Assembly: GCA_040218535.1 (NCBI GenBank)
Contig: JAVJRG010000006.1
Span: 1 to 64,000, forward strand
DNA: 64,000 nucleotides
DNA from: Lacipirellulaceae bacterium
GTDB lineage: Bacteria; Planctomycetota; Planctomycetia; Pirellulales; Lacipirellulaceae
Direction: 5' to 3'
The position numbers and the translations under genes were made by a program. Of the stretch, positions 1 to 9,483 are shown piece after piece (the first letter of the stretch is position 1; every line of letters starts with the position of its first letter). The notes beneath the pieces are model-generated. The model did not search any database. It saw only the letters and a list, made by a program, of their open reading frames with translations, and was not told the origin of the DNA.

Positions 1-1
1 A

Positions 2-2950
2 GTGCATTGGATTACCAGACCCCAGCGGCATTCGCCGCCAGCAGGCTTGCTTCCGTTCGGCCTACGGCCTCACTCCAGCAAGCCTGCTGCAGTAACCCCG
101 ATTCTCTCACTTAGGCTGGTACTGAAAACGGGGGAAGGTCAGAATACGCTAAACATCGAGTACGTCCTGGGCTTCAACGAACCGGAACGCCCCGACCAGG
201 CGAATATGTCTGTTGCCCAAGCGATTGATGTCTGGGACATCATGGACGATCAGCTCTCTGGGGCTGGGTTGAAACTCGTTAGCCCTGGCGTCTCTGATAA
301 CCTGGCGGGGCGTGAATGGCTCGCAGACTTCATGTCTCAGGCCGCGGCGAACAATTTGATCGTTGATGAGATTGCCTTCCACTGGTATGGCGGAGTCAAC
401 CCGAATAATCCCGTAGGGTCGGCGAATGGATTTCTCAGTCGAGTCGACTCGTATTACAACACGTATGGACTTCCCATCTGGATTACCGAATTCGCAGGTC
501 TTGATTTTGGGAATACGGTGGGTAGTCCTGAACTGATAGCCGCGAATGCCGCGTTCCTTGAGGTTGCCATTCCGGGCCTCGAAAGTCGACCTTACGTGAA
601 TCGGTACTCTTGGTGGCAGTACGGTCAATCTGACAACGGAGAGCAAGACGATAGCCGACTCATCGAGCAGATCAACGGTGTCTGGACACCTACGGTCATT
701 GGAGATCCCTATCTGCCGACCTACGGTACGGGCGAGACGTTTGACATCGACGGTACCGACTACAGCAAAGATACGATCTACCTTAAGGGAGGGACGGTCA
801 CCAATACGGGCGCACCAATCACACCAGCAGTCGATTCGGTCTATGCACTAGAGAACACCAATGTCATGGGAGGAACCTCTGATTGGGCAATGGGAGAGGA
901 GGGGACCGTCGAAATCAACTCCGGCGCAACCCTTCAGAAGCAAGATACGAACACGATCCGTTTGCTTGGCACGCAAGTCAACAATCGGGGCACCTTTCAC
1001 CTATCGCAAGGGACCGTCTCTTTGGAAGATGGCGTTCAAGTCTCCGGGACAGGCAGTGTGCAACTTGATCCGGGCGCGACGATGAGTCTTGGCTCCGCAC
1101 CCGATCGAGCCGGTGTTGGCATTAGCCAACCTCTGGAACTTCATGGGGGAACGGTTGTCAGCAACCCCATCGCCGATGGCACGCACATCATCTCCGGAAC
1201 GAACACTACTCACGGAACTACAACGTTCGAAGGGAGCGGTCTGCTTGTGGTGACAGGGCCAATCGTGGCTCCAAGTGGCGGCGGTGGAGGTGGAATCACG
1301 AAAGCAGGCTCAGGGACGCTTTATCTAGCCAACAACAATACGTACGAGGTCGATACGACGGTCGAAGAAGGGACTCTGCGTTTAGCGAGCGGAGGAACCC
1401 TAAGCGGCTCGCAGAATATCGCAGCACGACCTTCTGGGACGCTCAACGTCACTGAGAAGCCAAGCGGCTATATCCTCTCGAACCAGAATCTGGCCCTCGA
1501 AGGGAAAGTCGTTGGCTCGATCCAAGCAACCGGCGGCAGTACGATCACGCCACTGGGTAGTTCGAATCTCATTGAAGGTAACTTGACGGTTTCGAACTCG
1601 ATGGTGAGTGTTGGTGGGGACGGTTTTAACGAGATGCAACCCGTGCCAACGATCGTGAGCACCGGTTTGCAGCTAAACTTCGACGCAGCGCTCGATACGG
1701 CAGGGGATTCCACTTGGACAAATGCCGCCAGCCCAGGCAGCGATGTTGCTTTCGCCGGTGGAAGTAGTCCCGCGGCGATCTCCGCTCCCAGCCATCCAGG
1801 TGTTACTGCCGCGTATCACATTCCCACGGTCGGCGGTGCGGAAGGGCTGAATCAGTACTTCGAGGGCCAATCACCTCAGCGAAGTCAGCGTGATGCTTCC
1901 TTTGAAGTCGTATTCCACGTCTCGGATACTTCAGCGGGCGGCGATCAAGTCCTCGCCAAAGTCGGCGGCACGGGGCGTGGCGTTTCCTTTCTGCTCAACG
2001 ATGGGTCGTTGAGCTTCAACGTCAACGGGGATGACACAGCGACCTCAACCTTGAGTACATCTCTCAGTCCTGGTTGGCACCATGCCGTCGGCGTGATCGA
2101 TTTGTCTGGCCAGGGTGACGATCTGGCAAACGATTCGATGTCTCTTTATGTGAATAACGTGCTCATCGGAACCCTTGAGAACTTGTTGATCGACGATTGG
2201 GCGGGAGGCAATCTTTCAGGCATTGGGGACACCGCAAGTGTGCTGGGAGCCGGCGGCACTCCAATACCCTATCACGACAGCATCGCGATTGTTCGCTATT
2301 ACAACGACATTGCTTTCGGCTCCACCGAAGTTGGCATCAACCACAACAACCTTGTCGGATCAGGAGTTGCTTTACCCACGCAGATGAATATCGACGGCGA
2401 CTACCTTCAACAAATCGATGGTACGCTGCAGATGGATCTCTTCTCGCCAAGCAGTCACGATGCTCTTGATGTGACAGGGACAGCAACGCTCGACGGCCTG
2501 CTCGACATTAACGAGGTTGATGGCTTGGCTCCTTCAGTCGGCGATACTTTCACGATCCTCTCTGCCGATGGCGGAGTTCAGGGCGAGTTTGACTCGGTCG
2601 AACTCCCAATCCTCTCCGGACTGCAGTGGTTTCTCGACTATTCAGCCAACGACGTCAGCCTCAGCGTGATCTACGGTGCGGACTTTGATGGCAGTGGCAC
2701 CGTCGACGGGGCCGATCTGATGATTCTGCAAAGAGGAATGGGACTCACCGGTCAGTTGGACAACTCCAACGGCGACGCCGACGGCAATGGCGTAATCGAC
2801 TCCAATGATCTGGCCATCTGGAAAGCCCAATACGGCACGAGTCCGGGCTTGCTTACAAGTTCACTGAAGGCAGTCCCCGAGCCGAGCTCGGCATTTCTTC
2901 TAACGGTGGTCGTACTCGGCTTGGTGTTCCAGCGACGCGGTAATCAATGA
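2..2950 (+). CDS. GH128-like beta-1,3-glucanase with LamG-like, dockerin-like and PEP-CTERM regions (5' end uncertain)
   Basis: Residues about 45-230 resemble the Glyco_hydro_cc core (PF11790, GH128, endo-beta-1,3-glucanases). The probable acid/base Glu lies in GFNEPE (E60) and the nucleophile in WITEFAG (E163). A repeat-rich beta region follows (about 250-550), with autotransporter-like GSGTLYLANNNTYEV segments. A LamG/concanavalin-like domain spans about 555-790, a dockerin-like pair of calcium loops (DFDGSGTVDGADL, DADGNGVIDSNDL) about 895-945, and the PEP-CTERM tail (VPEPSS, hydrophobic helix, QRRGNQ) closes the protein. The first 45 codons look non-native: they have no signal peptide and their DNA carries a 13-bp inverted repeat at 39-89. 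The true start is therefore either upstream of the window or was lost. Likely exported and surface anchored, acting on laminarin-type glucan. The family call is good; substrate is inferred. Confidence 0.75.
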   Translation: MHWITRPQRHSPPAGLLPFGLRPHSSKPAAVTPILSLRLVLKTGEGQNTLNIEYVLGFNEPERPDQANMSVAQAIDVWDIMDDQLSGAGLKLVSPGVSDNLAGREWLADFMSQAAANNLIVDEIAFHWYGGVNPNNPVGSANGFLSRVDSYYNTYGLPIWITEFAGLDFGNTVGSPELIAANAAFLEVAIPGLESRPYVNRYSWWQYGQSDNGEQDDSRLIEQINGVWTPTVIGDPYLPTYGTGETFDIDGTDYSKDTIYLKGGTVTNTGAPITPAVDSVYALENTNVMGGTSDWAMGEEGTVEINSGATLQKQDTNTIRLLGTQVNNRGTFHLSQGTVSLEDGVQVSGTGSVQLDPGATMSLGSAPDRAGVGISQPLELHGGTVVSNPIADGTHIISGTNTTHGTTTFEGSGLLVVTGPIVAPSGGGGGGITKAGSGTLYLANNNTYEVDTTVEEGTLRLASGGTLSGSQNIAARPSGTLNVTEKPSGYILSNQNLALEGKVVGSIQATGGSTITPLGSSNLIEGNLTVSNSMVSVGGDGFNEMQPVPTIVSTGLQLNFDAALDTAGDSTWTNAASPGSDVAFAGGSSPAAISAPSHPGVTAAYHIPTVGGAEGLNQYFEGQSPQRSQRDASFEVVFHVSDTSAGGDQVLAKVGGTGRGVSFLLNDGSLSFNVNGDDTATSTLSTSLSPGWHHAVGVIDLSGQGDDLANDSMSLYVNNVLIGTLENLLIDDWAGGNLSGIGDTASVLGAGGTPIPYHDSIAIVRYYNDIAFGSTEVGINHNNLVGSGVALPTQMNIDGDYLQQIDGTLQMDLFSPSSHDALDVTGTATLDGLLDINEVDGLAPSVGDTFTILSADGGVQGEFDSVELPILSGLQWFLDYSANDVSLSVIYGADFDGSGTVDGADLMILQRGMGLTGQLDNSNGDADGNGVIDSNDLAIWKAQYGTSPGLLTSSLKAVPEPSSAFLLTVVVLGLVFQRRGNQ
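39..89. repeat. Palindromic element inside or before the GH128 reading frame
   Basis: CAGCAGGCTTGCT (39-51) and AGCAAGCCTGCTG (77-89) are perfect 13-bp inverted arms around a GC-rich centre. A smaller hairpin GCGGC-ATTC-GCCGC (25-38) sits directly before it. The style matches the intergenic palindromes seen later in the window, so this may be an inserted element that displaced the front of the glucanase gene. Confidence 0.6.
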
Positions 2951-3143
2951 GAGCGACTCCTTGATTGCCTGAAGTACGAGTCGCTCTTTGTCGCTGGCAA
3001 GGAAACCAGACAGAAATTGCGTCCTCGCTTCTCCAGATTCGGTATCTCGTGCCGTTTTTTGGATTGCTTCTTGAGCGCAAAACGCGCTCAATGAATCGGG
3101 TAAGTGAGCCAGTTGCACTTCGTTGGCCACCGCGATCGATCCC

Positions 3144-3158
3144 AGGAGCAGTAATTTG
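3144..3158 (+). promoter_or_regulatory. RBS deciding a TTG start at 3156
   Basis: AGGAG at 3144-3148 lies 7 nt before TTG 3156-3158. Starting there gives MRFFSLFVFSWILF, a clean signal peptide. The earlier in-frame TTG at 3123 lacks a ribosome-binding site and adds a polar stretch in front of the signal peptide. Confidence 0.65.
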
Positions 3159-4655
3159 CGATTCTTCAGCCTCTTTGTATTTTCATGGATACTTTTTGCT
3201 CTCTCCCCGGTTAGCTTGGGCTCGGAACGAGTCACCGTCGCGTCGTTGGACGAGCTACGAGCCGCAATAAAGACAGCAAAGCCAGGCTCGATCATTGAGG
3301 TAGCAAAGGGCACCTACGAACTTCAGCGCGATCTTGAGCTCAAAAGACTCGTTGGCACGCCAAAATTGCCCATCACGATCCGCGCGGGATTTCTTCTACA
3401 GACAAGATTCATAGGAAGGCATGTCGTCAAAGTGCGAGATTCCCGGCATTTGGTCCTCGAAGGATTCCGCTTCGCGATGGATGAGGCTGCTGGTGGAAAG
3501 AATGGTTTGGTCAGTGTGCGCAACTGCCAAGACTGCCGCATCACCCGTTGTGACTTTTCCATGCGAGGTGCAGAGGACTCCGAGAAAAACCATACTTGGC
3601 TGACGCTTTACGGGGGAGCGAGCGCACACAATCAAGTTGACCATAATCGGTTCTCAGGGAAGCGAGGAAGAGGCTACTACCTCTTCATCACTGGCGAAGG
3701 AGATTATGTTTCGCAAGGCGACCTGATCCGGCGCAACCACTTTGTTGACCGAACCTACGGAAAGGACGAGAACGAGTTTGAAGCCATTCGTATCGGCGAA
3801 AGTCGCATCGGCAACGTGGGCGGAAAGTCGCATACGACCATTCGCGAGAATCTTTTCGAGCGGTGCCAAGGAGAAGACGAAATTGTTTCCTTCAAAGTAG
3901 GCGGGGGTAAGTTCCTCACCAACTCAGTGATCGATTGCCACGGCAGCATCGTGTTCCGTGACGGCAACGATGGTGTCTTCGCCGGAAACTTTGTCATTAA
4001 AACTTACCAAGAGAGACCGTTTGCAGACTTTCGCGCAGGTGGCGTGCGGTTTTACGGCTCTGGCCACCGGGTTTACAACAACTACTTCCAGGGCTTGGAT
4101 GGAACGTCCATGAAAGCGCCACTTGCAATCATGCACGGCGCCCCGGCGGGTAGCGGTGCCCAAGGAGTCGCCGACGGATTGCCCGCTTCGGACTGCCAAG
4201 TTGTTCACAACACTTGGGTTCGCTGTGCTCAACTGCGGTTAGGACATGCCTCGAAGAAACGCCCTTTGCCCCCCGAGAATTGCGAGTTCTCCGGAAACAT
4301 TGTCTGTGAGACCAACGATAGCCAGCTCTTGAATCTCTTTGAAGCGGATGGAATCTCGTTCTCTGGAAACATTCTCTACGCCAATCGCAGCAAGGAGACG
4401 GGAATCGAATCGCGAGAGTTTTCAGAACGAGAATTTCGAGTTGTTGACCCATTACTCAAGCAAAGCGAGGGGCTCTACCGACTGTCGACAGAATCGCCTG
4501 TAGTCGATGCGGCTCAAGCCAAGTATGAATTCCTTACCCACGATATCGACCAAGAAGCCCGTGACCTGAAGCCTGATGTCGGGGCTGATGAGTTGGGCAC
4601 TTCAAGCGTTAGGAAACCGCTAACACCATCCGAGGTGGGGCCTACCGCAAAGTAG
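3156..4655 (+). CDS. Polysaccharide lyase family 6 (chondroitinase-B/alginate lyase type)
   Basis: A secreted right-handed beta-helix lyase that would cleave uronate-containing polysaccharide by beta-elimination. After the signal peptide the protein begins with VASLDELRAAIKTAKPGSII, the usual PL6 opening. Parallel beta-helix coils follow (NHFVDRTYG, NLFERCQGEDEIVS). The catalytic pair expected for PL6 is visible as Lys in SFKVGG and Arg in VFRDGN, about 247 and 268 from the TTG start, 21 residues apart as in chondroitinase B. The C-terminus has the PL6-like end DVGADELG and no PEP-CTERM or dockerin, unlike the second PL6 at 19.4 kb, so this copy is probably periplasmic or freely secreted. The gene lies between the glucanase and the pectate-lyase-fold protein. 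Family is confident; alginate as substrate is inferred from the neighbours. Confidence 0.85.
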   Translation: MRFFSLFVFSWILFALSPVSLGSERVTVASLDELRAAIKTAKPGSIIEVAKGTYELQRDLELKRLVGTPKLPITIRAGFLLQTRFIGRHVVKVRDSRHLVLEGFRFAMDEAAGGKNGLVSVRNCQDCRITRCDFSMRGAEDSEKNHTWLTLYGGASAHNQVDHNRFSGKRGRGYYLFITGEGDYVSQGDLIRRNHFVDRTYGKDENEFEAIRIGESRIGNVGGKSHTTIRENLFERCQGEDEIVSFKVGGGKFLTNSVIDCHGSIVFRDGNDGVFAGNFVIKTYQERPFADFRAGGVRFYGSGHRVYNNYFQGLDGTSMKAPLAIMHGAPAGSGAQGVADGLPASDCQVVHNTWVRCAQLRLGHASKKRPLPPENCEFSGNIVCETNDSQLLNLFEADGISFSGNILYANRSKETGIESREFSEREFRVVDPLLKQSEGLYRLSTESPVVDAAQAKYEFLTHDIDQEARDLKPDVGADELGTSSVRKPLTPSEVGPTAK

Positions 4656-4736
4656 ACGCTCGTTCTTGGTGATTTTCCGGAAGTCACTCCGGCGAAAAAA
4701 GATTGCGGATTTCGCTACCTCAGCCAATGATAAATA

Positions 4737-7634
4737 ATGGCTTATCGCGTTACGGCACGCATCTTCATTCTTGCTTCTGCAGCTTCTACTCACATGCTAA
4801 GCGTCTTCGGAAAACTGATTTCTTCGCTGAGGGTCTGCGTAGTGGTCACTCTCTGTCTCATTACGAACCCCGCAGTAACGTCCGCCAACGAGAGCGCCTG
4901 GGTGAAGACCAGTTCCACGGGTCGATTGATGTATGTCCCTGATGCGGAAGGGGATCGCATTCTCGATTTCTCAGGAGTCGGGTATCGAGGCCAGGGTATT
5001 GAAGCGATCCCTGATAACGTCCCCAACGTGGTCACCCTCTCACCAGTTGCCGGAGACGATACGGGAAGTATTCAAGCAGCGATCAATCAAGTCGCCGCGA
5101 TGCCTTTAGGACCGGACGGGTATCGGGGGGCAGTATTTCTCAACGCTGGTGAATACGACATCAACTCACAACTTCTGATCAACGCCAGCGGGGTCGTGCT
5201 TCGTGGAGCAGGGCAGGGCACTAATGGAACCGTTTTACGTGCGAGGAACGTCGGCCCAGAGGGCACGAACCAACGTCCGCTGATCCAAATCATTGGCAAC
5301 GGCGGTCGGTCGAACGTTGGCTCCACCCGAAATCTGATCGACAAAACGGTACCGGCAGGAACGAACAGTTTTCGCGTTGATGTGCCGGGGGAGTTTTCCG
5401 TTGGCGATACGGTTCGGATCGAGCGTCCTAGCACTCAGGCTTGGATCAACGCGGTCGGGATGAACAACCCACCCAACGGCGACCCGCCGTGGCAGCCGGG
5501 CACCATGAACATTCGCTACGATCGCACGATCACTCGTGTCGAGGGAGATCGGATCTTCATTGACGAGCCACTAGGGAATTCGTTTGAGCAACAATACGGC
5601 GGAGGCACCATCCGCCGCTACGTTTGGAATGGTGCCATCAATAACGTCGGCATCGAGAACCTACGTGGCGATGCCGACTTCGATTCGCCGACCGATGAGG
5701 ATCACGCTTGGGAATTCATCGAGGTTGGCAATTCACAGAACAGTGACCGGGCCGAACATGTCTGGATTCGAGACGTCACGGCTTTGCACTTTGGGGATTC
5801 GTTGGTGGTTTCGAATCCTGGCTCGAAGTGGGTAACGGTCGCCAATGCGACGAGCCTCGAGCCCGTGAGCGAGATCACGGGAAGTCGCCGTTACACCTAC
5901 GACCTCAGTGGCGAGCTTGGGTTCGTCACGAACTCGACGGCCGACGAAGGGCGTCATGATTTTGTCACCAACAGCACGCGTCCTGCTGGCCCGAGTGTCT
6001 TTCACAACTCAACGGCAACGAATGCCAACAGCGACACGGGACCCCATCAACGGTGGTCAAGCGGAACGCTTTACGACAACATCACCGTCGAAGGAAACGC
6101 CATCAACGCTCGCAACCGCGGCTCATTCGGTACCTCGCACGGTTGGTCAGGGGCAAACATTACGGTTTGGAATTCTGAGGCTGACAGCTTTCGAATCCAA
6201 AACCCGCCTACCGCTCAAAACTGGCTGATCGGTTCCACTGGCACAATTGTTGAGGACACGACCTTTGGTCCGCAGCCTTCAGGAAATTACGATTCGCATG
6301 GCACGCCGGTCACAGCCGGGGGAACGACAAGCCTGTACGATGCCCAGCGAAATGACGCACGCGACATCAAAGAGTATCGCTTCACTGCGAGTTCAGGGGA
6401 TTGGAACACCGCTGCCAACTGGGGTCAGGAACTGGTCCCTACGGATGTCTTTACCGTTTCCTCTCGCGATTACTTGCAGGGTGACATCGACAATTACGTC
6501 GACGACGGCAGCGGTAGTGTCGACGAGCCGTTTGTCGATCCCGCATGGGAAGCGTTCATCCTTGGCTCATCGAGTCATCCCCTGGCCGGTTTCGACGAGG
6601 TTGCCACGAATCAAAACGTCGCCTTCACGATGCAGCACGCCTTGGATGCAGGCGAGCAAGTCATCCACGCCACACTCGCCTTAGCTCTGAAGCAAGGCGG
6701 AGGGGATGTGAATACGGACTTTATCCGTGTCGCAAATTCCGGTAACCGTTTCAATTTCAGCGATCTCGGCTGGGACACGCAGATCAATCCAACAGAATCT
6801 TTTGTCGGTGTCGTTGATCTCGCATCGATCCTTTCGGATCTGCAAACAGGGTCCGTAAACGTTCAAATCAATGACGATACGGGGGTCGACTGGGCGATGT
6901 ACACCATCACCGTTGCCACTCCTACTTCAAACGCCAACGATACGAAAGTGTTCGTCGAAAACGGCGGAACCGTCACCGTTAGTAACTCGGTGGCACCGAT
7001 CGGAGACCTCAGCATTGGGGAAGCGGGCAGTGGTACGCTTTCGCTTACCAGCGAAGGGACAGTTGAGATCTTCGGCGACTTCACCCAAACCGCCGCTGGT
7101 GGCTTAACCGTTGAACTTTCGAGCGCAAGCGATTTCGGTACTCTCGATATCGGCGGCACTGCCACGATCGACGGAACGCTAGAAGTGAACCTGGAAGGCG
7201 TATTCGATCCGAGCGCTGGAGACCTTTTCGAAATCATCTCTGCAAACAGCGTAGCCGGCGAGTTTGATTCGGTGAACTTGCCAAGCTTGGTCGGGGAACT
7301 CGCTTGGAGTGTGCAGTACAATTCCGCGAACGTTTCACTCGCGGTCCTATATTCTGCCGACTTCAACGAAGATGGCTCGGTCGACGACATGGACCTCACC
7401 CTCTGGAAAGCCGGATTCGGCACGACCGATGCCAGTCGCTTGGACGGCGATGCCAATGGCGACAGCCTGGTTGATGCGGCTGACTTACTGGCTTGGCAAC
7501 AGCAATTTGACAGCTCAGTCTCGCTCGCAAGCGCTGTCCAAATTCCGGAACCTTCTGCCGTTTTTTTGGCTCTCTTCGCGTTGGTGATGCCGTTATCCTA
7601 CAGGCATCGTCGTGTGCAGTTTCGTCACGGCTAA
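4737..7634 (+). CDS. Pectate-lyase-fold secreted protein with dockerin-like and PEP-CTERM tail
   Basis: A 965-aa exported protein. Its first third resembles the Pectate_lyase_3 superfamily: DDTGSIQAAINQV, then AVFLNAGEYDINSQLLINASGVVLRGAGQ-type coils, typical of right-handed beta-helix enzymes. The middle (about 550-740) is a beta-rich region of unclear type, followed by a short self-similar region GTVTVSNSVAPIGDLSIGEAGSGTL. Dockerin-like loops DFNEDGSVDDMDL and DANGDSLVDAADL precede IPEPSAVFLALF and a basic end. ATG 4737 gives a long N-terminus; Met20 (4794) would start closer to the hydrophobic signal segment, but neither has a strong ribosome-binding site. No specific lyase family or catalytic residues could be assigned. 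The location in the lyase cluster suggests polysaccharide degradation. Confidence 0.7.
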   Translation: MAYRVTARIFILASAASTHMLSVFGKLISSLRVCVVVTLCLITNPAVTSANESAWVKTSSTGRLMYVPDAEGDRILDFSGVGYRGQGIEAIPDNVPNVVTLSPVAGDDTGSIQAAINQVAAMPLGPDGYRGAVFLNAGEYDINSQLLINASGVVLRGAGQGTNGTVLRARNVGPEGTNQRPLIQIIGNGGRSNVGSTRNLIDKTVPAGTNSFRVDVPGEFSVGDTVRIERPSTQAWINAVGMNNPPNGDPPWQPGTMNIRYDRTITRVEGDRIFIDEPLGNSFEQQYGGGTIRRYVWNGAINNVGIENLRGDADFDSPTDEDHAWEFIEVGNSQNSDRAEHVWIRDVTALHFGDSLVVSNPGSKWVTVANATSLEPVSEITGSRRYTYDLSGELGFVTNSTADEGRHDFVTNSTRPAGPSVFHNSTATNANSDTGPHQRWSSGTLYDNITVEGNAINARNRGSFGTSHGWSGANITVWNSEADSFRIQNPPTAQNWLIGSTGTIVEDTTFGPQPSGNYDSHGTPVTAGGTTSLYDAQRNDARDIKEYRFTASSGDWNTAANWGQELVPTDVFTVSSRDYLQGDIDNYVDDGSGSVDEPFVDPAWEAFILGSSSHPLAGFDEVATNQNVAFTMQHALDAGEQVIHATLALALKQGGGDVNTDFIRVANSGNRFNFSDLGWDTQINPTESFVGVVDLASILSDLQTGSVNVQINDDTGVDWAMYTITVATPTSNANDTKVFVENGGTVTVSNSVAPIGDLSIGEAGSGTLSLTSEGTVEIFGDFTQTAAGGLTVELSSASDFGTLDIGGTATIDGTLEVNLEGVFDPSAGDLFEIISANSVAGEFDSVNLPSLVGELAWSVQYNSANVSLAVLYSADFNEDGSVDDMDLTLWKAGFGTTDASRLDGDANGDSLVDAADLLAWQQQFDSSVSLASAVQIPEPSAVFLALFALVMPLSYRHRRVQFRHG

Positions 7635-7688
7635 GCAAGCTGTGGTTGCTTTTCGCGTTAACTTCTCGTTCCTTAGAGCCTCAAATTC

Positions 7689-8636
7689 ATGTCTGATTCT
7701 ATGCCCCTCGATCGCCGCCGGTTCGTCTCCCATAGCCTCCGCACCGTTGGAGCCGCTGCTTTAGCCAGCCCACTTGCTCTGGCTGCAAAGACCTCCGTGG
7801 CGAAGGAAGCCGCCGCATCCGCTGCTGCATCGGCTGCCAGTACAAAGTACGAGATCATCGCTTTCACGAAGTTCTTGCAAGACCTCTCTTACGATGAGCT
7901 TGCCGATACCATCAAAGACCTCGGCTTCGAAGGAGTCGAGGCGACCGTTCGGAACAAAGGACACGTCTTGCCAGAGCGTGTGGAAGAGGACTTGCCGAAG
8001 CTGGTCGAAGCACTCGATAAGCGCGACTTAAAAGTCGTAACGATGGCTTCTGACGTGCTCAATCCTCAACAACCGCTGACGGAAAAGGTCCTCAAGACTG
8101 CGGTCAGCCTGGGGATCAAAAGCTACCGGATGGGCTTCTACAAGTACGATCTCAAAAAGCCAATTTTGCCACAGCTCGAAGAGATTCGCCCGCAGGTGGA
8201 AGAACTCGCGGCCTTCAACAAAGAACTCGGAATCGGTGCTCTTTATCAAAATCATTCCGACGCGAAATACGTTGGGGCCACGATCTGGGATTTGCATTGG
8301 CTTCTCAAAGACATCCCTGTTGATCAAGTTGGCAGCGCGTTTGATATTCGTCACACAACGATCGAAGCGGGGTTGTCATGGCCCGTGCTGTATGACGTGA
8401 TCAAGCCACACATTGGTGCGTTGTTTGTTAAGGACTTCAACTGGGACGGCAAGAAGGCCAAGCACGTGCCGCTTGGCACGGGCCGAGTCGATCCGAAATT
8501 CTTCGACCAAGTGAAGAAGGACGGCTTCTCAGGACCGATCTCGCTGCACGTTGAATACCTTGGCAAAGAAGGAACGCAGGCCAATATCGACGCACTTCGC
8601 AGGGACCTCAAGGTCCTGCGTGGGTGGCTTACTTAG
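7689..8636 (+). CDS. Sugar phosphate isomerase/epimerase-like protein (xylose-isomerase-like TIM barrel), Tat-exported
   Basis: The N-terminus has a twin-arginine signal (LDRRRFVSHS followed by an alanine-rich hydrophobic stretch). Residues about 55-310 are an AP_endonuc_2/TIM-barrel domain of the IolE/hydroxypyruvate-isomerase type: ELADTIKDLGFEGVEATV at the start, YQNHSDAKYVGAT, AFDIRHTTIEAG and HIGALFVKDFNW supply the expected metal-binding His/Asp/Glu. Proteins of this kind are frequent in planctomycete sugar clusters. The gene is followed at 55 bp by an SDR and then by two transporters, so it is probably the first gene of a catabolic operon. The reaction (isomerase or epimerase on a sugar or uronate product) is inferred. 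Confidence 0.8.
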   Translation: MSDSMPLDRRRFVSHSLRTVGAAALASPLALAAKTSVAKEAAASAAASAASTKYEIIAFTKFLQDLSYDELADTIKDLGFEGVEATVRNKGHVLPERVEEDLPKLVEALDKRDLKVVTMASDVLNPQQPLTEKVLKTAVSLGIKSYRMGFYKYDLKKPILPQLEEIRPQVEELAAFNKELGIGALYQNHSDAKYVGATIWDLHWLLKDIPVDQVGSAFDIRHTTIEAGLSWPVLYDVIKPHIGALFVKDFNWDGKKAKHVPLGTGRVDPKFFDQVKKDGFSGPISLHVEYLGKEGTQANIDALRRDLKVLRGWLT

Positions 8637-8691
8637 CCGGCGGCTACTCATCTGATCTTTCTAATCACCTCTTCAAAGCTTGAGAAACTCC

Positions 8692-9444
8692 ATGGAATTG
8701 TCCGGAAAGCGTGCCCTTATCACAGGCGGCACGAAAGGAATCGGCGAAGCAATCGTCCTCGATTTGGCGAAGCAGGGCGTGGACGTCGCCATAAATGCTC
8801 GGAATATTGATGACCAGGCAAAACAACTCGCCGAGCAGGTCGAAGCCCTCGGCCCTAAGTGTTGCCTCATCGCGGCTGACATGGCTGATCCGGCCGAGGT
8901 CCATCGCTGCGTCGAAGAGGCAGCCGCCCAACTTGGCGGAATCGACATCCTGGTCCACAGTGCAGGCGGCCCTTCCGGAGGGAAGCTTGAGGACATCTCC
9001 ACTGAACAATGGAACCACACGTTTCAGGTTCACGTTCATGCGGCGTTTCACCTTTGCCAAGCTGCCATGCCGCTGATGAAGCAAAACAGCGAAGGGGCGA
9101 TCATTTTCATCTCCTCGGCAGCAGGCATCCGAGGTTGCCCCGGAGCCCTCGCTTACGGCACCGTCAAAGGAGCGATTCTGCATTTCACGCGCATGCTCGC
9201 CCGTGACGTGGCAGATGACAATATCCGCGTGAATTGTGTGAACCCTGGCATCATTCGCACGCGTTTCCACGAAAACATGACACCAGAGCAACAGAAGCAC
9301 AATCTCGCCAACCGCATTCCACTGCATCGCGAAGGCACCGTGGAGGACGTTGCGCAAGCAGTCCAGATGCTGATCACCAATGAGTTTATGACCGGCGAAT
9401 CGGTCACGATCGATGGCGGAATGACCATGCAAATCGTTCGCTGA
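8692..9444 (+). CDS. SDR-family oxidoreductase
   Basis: A classical 250-aa short-chain dehydrogenase. The Rossmann nucleotide motif TGGTKGIGE lies at about 11-19, and the active site is Ser in FISSAAG with Y155-x3-K159 (YGTVK). The C-terminal GGMTMQ matches the family end. The usual NNAG is HSAGG here. ATG 8692 is preferred to the upstream in-frame TTG at 8680 because it gives the standard MELSGKRALITGG start. In alginate and pectin pathways, SDRs reduce the 4-deoxy uronate product (DEH) to KDG, or act on KDG-like sugars. This role fits the lyase neighbours but is inferred. Flanked closely by the isomerase-like gene and the first transporter. Confidence 0.85.
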   Translation: MELSGKRALITGGTKGIGEAIVLDLAKQGVDVAINARNIDDQAKQLAEQVEALGPKCCLIAADMADPAEVHRCVEEAAAQLGGIDILVHSAGGPSGGKLEDISTEQWNHTFQVHVHAAFHLCQAAMPLMKQNSEGAIIFISSAAGIRGCPGALAYGTVKGAILHFTRMLARDVADDNIRVNCVNPGIIRTRFHENMTPEQQKHNLANRIPLHREGTVEDVAQAVQMLITNEFMTGESVTIDGGMTMQIVR

Positions 9445-9483
9445 TTCTTCCCTTGGGTAGGGCGACATTTCTTTTACCCCCGG

